DNA of 64,000 bases. Source: Taeniopygia guttata. Taxonomy: Eukaryota; Chordata; Aves; Passeriformes; Estrildidae. Location: assembly GCF_048771995.1 (NCBI RefSeq), contig NC_133043.1:7148501-7212500 (forward strand), in the 5' to 3' direction. This document shows, one piece after another, positions 58,014-64,000 of the stretch. The notes under the pieces were generated by a model. It did no database searches. It had not been told where the DNA came from and saw only the letters and a list, made by a program, of their open reading frames with translations. Both the position numbers and the translations under genes were made by a program. Positions within the stretch are counted from its first letter, which is position 1, and each line of letters begins with the position of its first letter.

Positions 58014-61000
58014 GAACAAGAAATCATTATTAGCTCAAAAACAGTCCCATCCCTTCATTTTTATCAGTGATACTGTGTGGTGCCTCTGTTCCACACCTTC
58101 TGTGCCTCCTGCCACTGCAGAGCAGCAAGCCTGGCTTTTCTGGGCTCCAGCACTGTGCCTCTGCTCCCCTTTCCCCCCTTCCCTAGGGGTGCACGTTCAC
58201 TTCTCTAAATTGCACTTGTGAAAATGCTCCTGGGGATTCAGGCACTGGGGGAAGGCCCTGTCCTGGGTTAGGTGTGATGCTGGATGAAAATTAGGGATCC
58301 TCTCACTTGGTGGCAAGTAAAATCCAGATCCCTTCTGTAGCACTTTGGAAGGACATGACTGACACGAAGCTGAGGTTGTTGCTTAATTTCTGTAGTTTCA
58401 ACTCAAACTCACACCATAAAAGCCATAAAGCAGGGTTCTTTATTTGTGAAAAATGGATTAAGCTGTGAGGGGTTTGAGAGTTTGACTTTGACCTGCTTTT
58501 GTTTTTCAAACTTGCAGTTAGATTTTGAAGTGCTTAGCTGGCAGTTCTGAAAGCAGCTCAGGGATTTTACAATGATTCTTGGAGGGGGGTGGGGGATGTA
58601 TTCATGTGGGTCAGCTCATGAGCCACCTTGAAGAGTTTTGTTTTTAGAAACTGGAGCTATTGAAAATGAAAAACACTTAAATGACCTTTCATTCAGACTT
58701 CCCTTACATTCAGGGATTTTCCTTCCATTGAATGGTACTGACTACTGCCTTTAATTTTTATTTTGTTGTCTGTTAATGCCCTCTTCAACTTTAATTTCAG
58801 GTTGAAGTATTCTCTTCCCTAACCATTCTATGAAAATGGCCATCTGATGTACCTTGTGGTTGAGCAGATGTTATCTTGTTTGGTAATGAAATTCTGCCCT
58901 GAGTAATTGGACATTCTTCCTGGTTCCTCATAATTAAGGCAGAAGAAAAGAACAAAATCTGCTGATTTGATATGAGTAATTGCTTCATTAAGCTATTTGC
59001 TTCCTTGCCATAACCATCATCCCAACGAGAGCAGCCTGACCATCAGATCATACACGATGATCCTTTGGTACTGTGGGTTTTTGGTGCTTTGTTGTCAGAT
59101 GAAATCACAAGGGAAAAAAGATAGGAAACAAACAGCTAAATCATTTACCTCTTAGCCATAGGCAGTTAAAGCCACAGAGGGCCTGGCTGTGTCCTAAGCA
59201 AATGAATCAACCTCTGGAAAAAAACAGAGAGAGAGAGATGAGGCTTTAGGTCACCACAGCTGCCAGGCCTCCTGCATCTGAGCGCTGTGGATTGATGCTG
59301 ACAGGCTGAACATCTGTGTTCTCCTACTGTGGAGCAAGAAGGGGAGGGAGCTGCATGAAATCCTGGCCAGGGGCAAGGAAATGTGATTCAGGGCTGGGCT
59401 ATGGCAAGTTTTAGTAGTGGTGGTGGCTTGTGCCATTGCTGCTGTTTGTGTTTAGCCAGCCTGGGTTTGGGGACACAGGGACTCACAGGTGGCCACTCTG
59501 TCCCCAGTGACACTGAGGACAGGGAAACAGGTCTGTTCACGTGTTAAATTACACAGATTTAGCTGAGATTTCCAGTAGGAGATTATTCCCCATCCATGTG
59601 GAGCTGAGATGCTCCCGCACACACCCCAGCACCCCATCTGCATGGTTCAGTGGGTTTGGTGCTCATGAAGAACAGGTCACCCCAAATACACTCCATAAAC
59701 CTACCCCTGATTTCCTAATGGCAAGCTGGAGAGTCAGGCTGCTACATCACAGCAGCCACATGATTCATATGTGCCTGGAGATGAAGTCAGAGCTTGGAGG
59801 CTTTTTGGACGTGAATTCCACTGAATTATCCCCCAGTGCTGCAGAAAGCAGTTCCAGGTCACTGCCAATCAGTCCTGCAGAGCTCTGCATGAACAGCCTG
59901 TATGATCCAGGAATGCTATCAGGGACTTTGATCATGGAGCTGATTCCTATCTCCCTGTCCAAGATCTGGGCAGGTATGTTTTTATAAGGCTCCACTGAGC
60001 TCGGAGCAGCCAACATTCTTGCAGCTGAAAAGTTTAGGCAGTCACAAGTTAGACAGCTCAGAGTTTTAATCCCAGTTTGGATAACCCTTTCTCAGAGCTG
60101 TTAAAAATGGAAATATGTGTTTGCTTTTTCTTTTTTTTTTTTTTTTTAATAACTAAATGAGGGCAATGAAAGTAAGTAAGCAGTGCACTGTATGGATTAA
60201 CTGGCACAAGAGGTGCATTGTATCAGTGAATGCTCTGCTAGGGCTGCAGGGGAAAGGGAGAGTCATCAGAGGTGCCATAAAAGTTTAATTTCCCCAGGAA
60301 GGTGGCAGAGAGAATGGCAGATTCTGGCAGTGTGCAGTGCTGGTTGCCAGGCTTTTGTCCTTTCTCACAAGCATCTCTCTGTCCTGGGCACCAACAATGG
60401 GAATTGTGCCCTGCAAAGGGCACAGAGCAGGGCTGAGCTGGGCCACCAGCAGCCAGGCTGCTGGCATGGAGCTCCTTTAGTGGAAGTCAGCAGATCCAGT
60501 GGGATGACTGAACTCCTGACCCTTTCTTCTGGCTTAGTCAATCCCAACTTTTGGATTCTGGGGTGAGTCAGGTCCCACTGCACAAGCAGCAGCACCCAAA
60601 TCCCTCCTTGGTACCTGCCAAGGTCTTAGCCAAAGCCCACAAGGTCTCAGCTGCTGTGTGGTGGTCTCCTGCTTCCTTTCCCTTCAATCCAGGGGCTCTC
60701 CAGGCTGGGTTTTGCAGGGATCCCCAGGCCAGAGTGCAGTGTCACCATTCCCTCCTGCTCAGTTTGGCAGCTGCCTGCCAGCCCTGGGCTGCTGGGGCAG
60801 AGCAGGGTGGAAAAGTCCTCTGCATCTCCTCTGCATCCTCTTCATCAGCCACAAAAGAGTGGTGGGTCAGGAAGGGAGCTTGGAGGGTCATTTGTAAAAC
60901 AAACAGAGCTGGAGAGGGAGGTGGGGGGATTTATAGTCCTGACACCTGAGGTTCTACACACGTCTTTGCAGTGTAAATTCCTGCTTCTCCTTCTTCTTGG

Positions 61001-61599
61001 ACACCCAGGGAGTTCTGTTCTCTCCATGACAGCCACTTCTGCCCACCAGGCAATGCCTTGGAACCCCAGGAACCCTGAGCCTCACCACACTTCTCCTGGG
61101 AAAACTCCATCCTGCTCCTCTTTTGTGGGAGAAGCTTGGTCAGAGAGGTGGAATGAGTCAGTCAGAGAGGCAGTGACACAGCCCAGCATTTCCAAATGTC
61201 TCAGGACATGTGTGAGTCCTTGCAATTAGCTTTTTTTCCATGGGACTCATCCTTTCCTTACTTGTAGCCTTTCCTCCTCACTCCAACGTGCATTCCTGGG
61301 TGCTGCTGCCTCTGCTGTTCTCTCTCTCCCTCTGACCCTTTCCTGGGCCTCTGGCTGCCGGCCTCAGCCCACGGTGTGGAGCTGGCGGTGCTTGCCTCTC
61401 CCTGCTCTGATCCCTGCTGTGTTTAGTTTGGGAGATTGTGTTTCTGCAAGCAGGACCCCCACATGCTGGGGAACGTGGCTCCCTGGAGGAGGATGCTGGG
61501 GGAGACACAGCACAGACCCCTTGCAGCTGATGCCTTAAGATTTTAGCTTTTGTATTTTTCAGATCCTGCAGTGCATTGGTGCATAACTCCAAACTCCAT
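58014..61599. other. intergenic, nothing recognised
   Basis: Several mid-length open frames occur in G/C-richer parts (for example 59541-59987 and 60213-60566) without domain resemblance. 58890-59060 is complex A/T-rich sequence with TAATTAAG and GAGTAATTG cores that could be regulatory. Confidence 0.35.
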
Positions 61600-61609
61600 A
61601 TGAAGTGTC

Positions 61610-61955
61610 AGCTACTGCCTTCACATTTTGGTCAGACAAAGCAATTCCTCTGGGCCTGAAACTCAAGGACGCCCTACAGCCTCAGACCCTGAAAAGTATA
61701 AGAAAAAGTGAATTTTGAGGGGTGCAAACTTGGAGAATAGGACTTCATTACCTGAAGCTGTAATTGGACAATTAATCTCTAATATGTAAATGGACCAAAC
61801 TTAAAATTGTCTGAAAAACTGGCGACCATTGTCCATCTTGGGTGTAGCCTCCGGGAGGCTTTGGAGTGCCTGAGGTGTATCTATTAAAGGCCTTTAATAG
61901 ATCCCTACTTAATTCCTTTAACTGTGTCTACCCTCTGTTCTAGACAGCCACTGAA
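61610..61955 (+). mobile_element. probable solo LTR (approximate ends)
   Basis: Contains a block I associate with a common passerine LTR: GAAGCTGTAATTGGACAATT, TCTGAAAAACTGGCGACC, CATCTTGGGTGTAGCC, AGGTGTATCTATTAAAGGCC and TCTGTTCTAGACAGCC. Orientation is + by the position of the degenerate AATAAA-like stretch (TTAATAGATCCC). No internal region. Confidence 0.55.
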
Positions 61956-64000
61956 GGCTTTTTATGCCTGCAGCAACTCTAACACAGGTGTTGCAGGAAA
62001 AACCTGCAACACAGCTGGGCCAGGCTCAGCAGCTGCTGCAGGAGGTGCAACACCTGCAGCCCCAGTGGTGCCAGCGGTGTCAGAGCAGCCTGCCCAGGCT
62101 CGTCCCTCCAAAGGTCACTGCTGTGTGTGGAGCTGGGCACCCCGAGGAGGGGACAAGCAAGGCTACCACAGCCTCCCTGAAGGGTGGCCAGCTCTGGGGC
62201 ACTGCCAGGGCTGCACTGGCACCCCAGTGCCAGGGTGGGATGTGGTTGGCAGGGGGGTGTTCAGGGCTGGGGCAGGACGGCTGTGGGTGCCAGGGCTGGA
62301 TGTGTGAAGCTCACACAGCGCCTGCCAGGCTGAGCCAGCACTCCAAATCCCTGCTTTCAGGAACAGTAAATTCCCTCAGTGACTTATGAAAGAGCAAGGG
62401 AAAAAAAAAAAAAAGCTCTAAATGACTTACCTATTTGAAGCCTGTGGGCTCTGCATTGTGTTAAACATTAACCTGCCCTTCTGAGCCAAGCCACTGATTC
62501 TCTGGGCAAGTCTGAGGCCAGGCAGGCAAAGAAAAGGATTCTTTGTCAGGGATTATTTCAGAAAATTATCCCTTCAGCCATTTTCTCTCTCATGGTGTTT
62601 GCTTGGCCCTGCAGTAGGACGCCTGCCCCACAATTTGCTGTTTATGTTTGTGCAGTGGAGCTGATCAAACAGCCACGACTCTGAACAAGCTGCTCCCACC
62701 ACAGCAGCCCTGGGACAGTGGCACAGACACCTTGTGCAAGTGTAATCACACTAATACAGGGCTGGACACTGAATTGCACACATGTAATTGCACACTAAAC
62801 AGGCACACATGCACATATCCCCATATCCAAGAAGGGAAAGCTGCCTTTTGAACTCCTGGAAGGTGTGTCCCGGTGAGTGCTGAGTGGCAAACAGCCGTGC
62901 CCCTCAGAGAGGGGCAGGCAGGAGCAGAACAGTGGGATCAGTGACCAGGAGTGGGTTCTGCTCCTGGCTTTGCCCTTACTTTGGTGCACAAGGTGGGGCA
63001 AGTTGCACTATTGTTCTTCCCCCATGACTTGTGACTAATGATTTCAAAAGCACCTGTGGAAAGGGTAATATATCATTACTATTGCCTTAAAGGTGTGCTT
63101 GGTTAAGCAACAAACCTTCGGTGGTTTTCAAGAGGTTTTATTTTGATGGAAGTTTTGTTTGGATGGAAGTTTTTGCAAACATCTCCCCCCTGCAGACCCC
63201 AGCACTGGAGTTGTGTCCTGCATTCCTGGGAATGTGGAGTGCTCCTGAGCTGTTCCAGTGCAAAGTCTGGCTGCTTAGCATTGAATCCCCCAGTGACTTC
63301 AGCCAGCTCTTCCAGTTTTGCACTAAAGCTGGAGAGAGACTCAGACAATCCTTTTTCTCAGATCTGTTACAGAAGAGATAATCTATGGCTGAGAAATGGT
63401 AAGAAATCCTGATAGGACCATATCTTCTTAATCCAGCTCATCTACTGCCTTTCTCTGTCCCCGTGCAACACCAGCTTTAGGGCTGGGAACAGAAAATTTT
63501 TCCGTACTCTGGAAGAGTCTGAAACCAAGCAGAAACCCTTCCTGTGGGATCCGTGCCTTCCTTAGAGCTGGTGGAATTCTCTCAGGTGAACAGCACTTGT
63601 GCTCTGCACCTCTGTGTGTGGGTGACCCACCGGAGGGGCTGGGAAAACCTTTCCAGGGAGCAGCCTGGCCCTTCCTCCAGCAGTTCAGTCTCTCTGTGCT
63701 CACTTCCCTGTGCCCTTAGAGCAAATTAAGAGCAGCTATAACTTTCTTCCTGTCTGTGTTTGCAATGCCCCCGGCTGATTGCATATGTGTAATTAATTGC
63801 CCAACCTGCCTCTCGCAGGGGAGAGATCCCGAGCACGTTCTCCCTCCCTCCTGGCACACGAGGAGCAGTAAAATCCTTTTCCCCACACCTGGGGCAAAGT
63901 TTGGGGGCTGTTTCTGGGGTCCGTGCCTCTCTGCCCGCCCCGCAGCAGCGAGTGAGTGAGGTGCGAGCCTGTACAAACATTTTGCTCTCTCCGCAGCCTT
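61956..64000. other. intergenic, nothing recognised
   Basis: G/C-richer sequence with a poly(A) run at 62400-62414. The last 100 bp (CCCGCCCCGCAGCAGCG region) is CpG-richer and could approach a promoter beyond the window, which is a guess. Confidence 0.35.

Noticed and set aside
1-64000. CRISPR arrays, bacterial operons or intact virus-like elements
   Set aside because: None seen. The tandem arrays have no spacer pattern, and only solo LTR fossils without internal regions were found.

Overview
The window is vertebrate nuclear DNA with an avian, most likely songbird (passerine), character. The evidence is CR1 LINE 3' tails, a tRNA-Ile-headed SINE with a CR1-like tail (the TguSINE1 type of passerines), many solo LTRs, short introns and a maestro heat-like repeat (MROH) gene of the kind expanded in birds. 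All assignments were made by eye from translated exons and splice signals; no search was run.

Layout. (1) 0.3-4.3 kb, + strand: the last ten coding exons of an MROH gene with intact frame and phases, a stop at 4247-4249 and an AATAAA at 4280; its 5' part lies outside the window. A degenerate ~21-bp tandem array follows. (2) 4.7-26 kb: no convincing gene. It holds microsatellites, CR1 and SINE fragments, solo LTRs and several old duplicated blocks. One orphan signal-peptide-like exon lies at 6.74 kb. (3) 26.7-29.4 kb, + strand: a five-exon gene with all-phase-1 introns for a 246-residue single-pass membrane protein (signal peptide, Cys-rich ectodomain, transmembrane helix, short tail). I do not recognise its family; weak Ig-V resemblance and its position beside CD7 suggest an immune receptor or ligand, perhaps SECTM1-like. 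(4) 31.4-34.3 kb: a broken extra copy of CD7 intron 1 and the start of its V1 exon, then a second copy of a block also present at 21.6-24.0 kb. (5) 34.76-40.36 kb, + strand: CD7, with two Ig-V exons, a transmembrane exon and a tail carrying the conserved YEDM motif. (6) 41-64 kb: no gene recognised. It holds an LTR with an internal 31-bp minisatellite, an inverted relative of the LTR in CD7, a G-depleted A/T-rich island, and stretches that look like conserved non-coding regulatory DNA.

How it fits together. The 21-41 kb part looks like a small, repeatedly duplicated immune-receptor cluster. CD7 signals through a PI3K-type YxxM tail. The unknown gene just upstream, in the same orientation and with the same exon phasing, is the most interesting object here. 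In mammals CD7 lies next to SECTM1, which encodes a CD7 ligand, so the unknown gene is a candidate avian partner or paralogue. That last step is inference.
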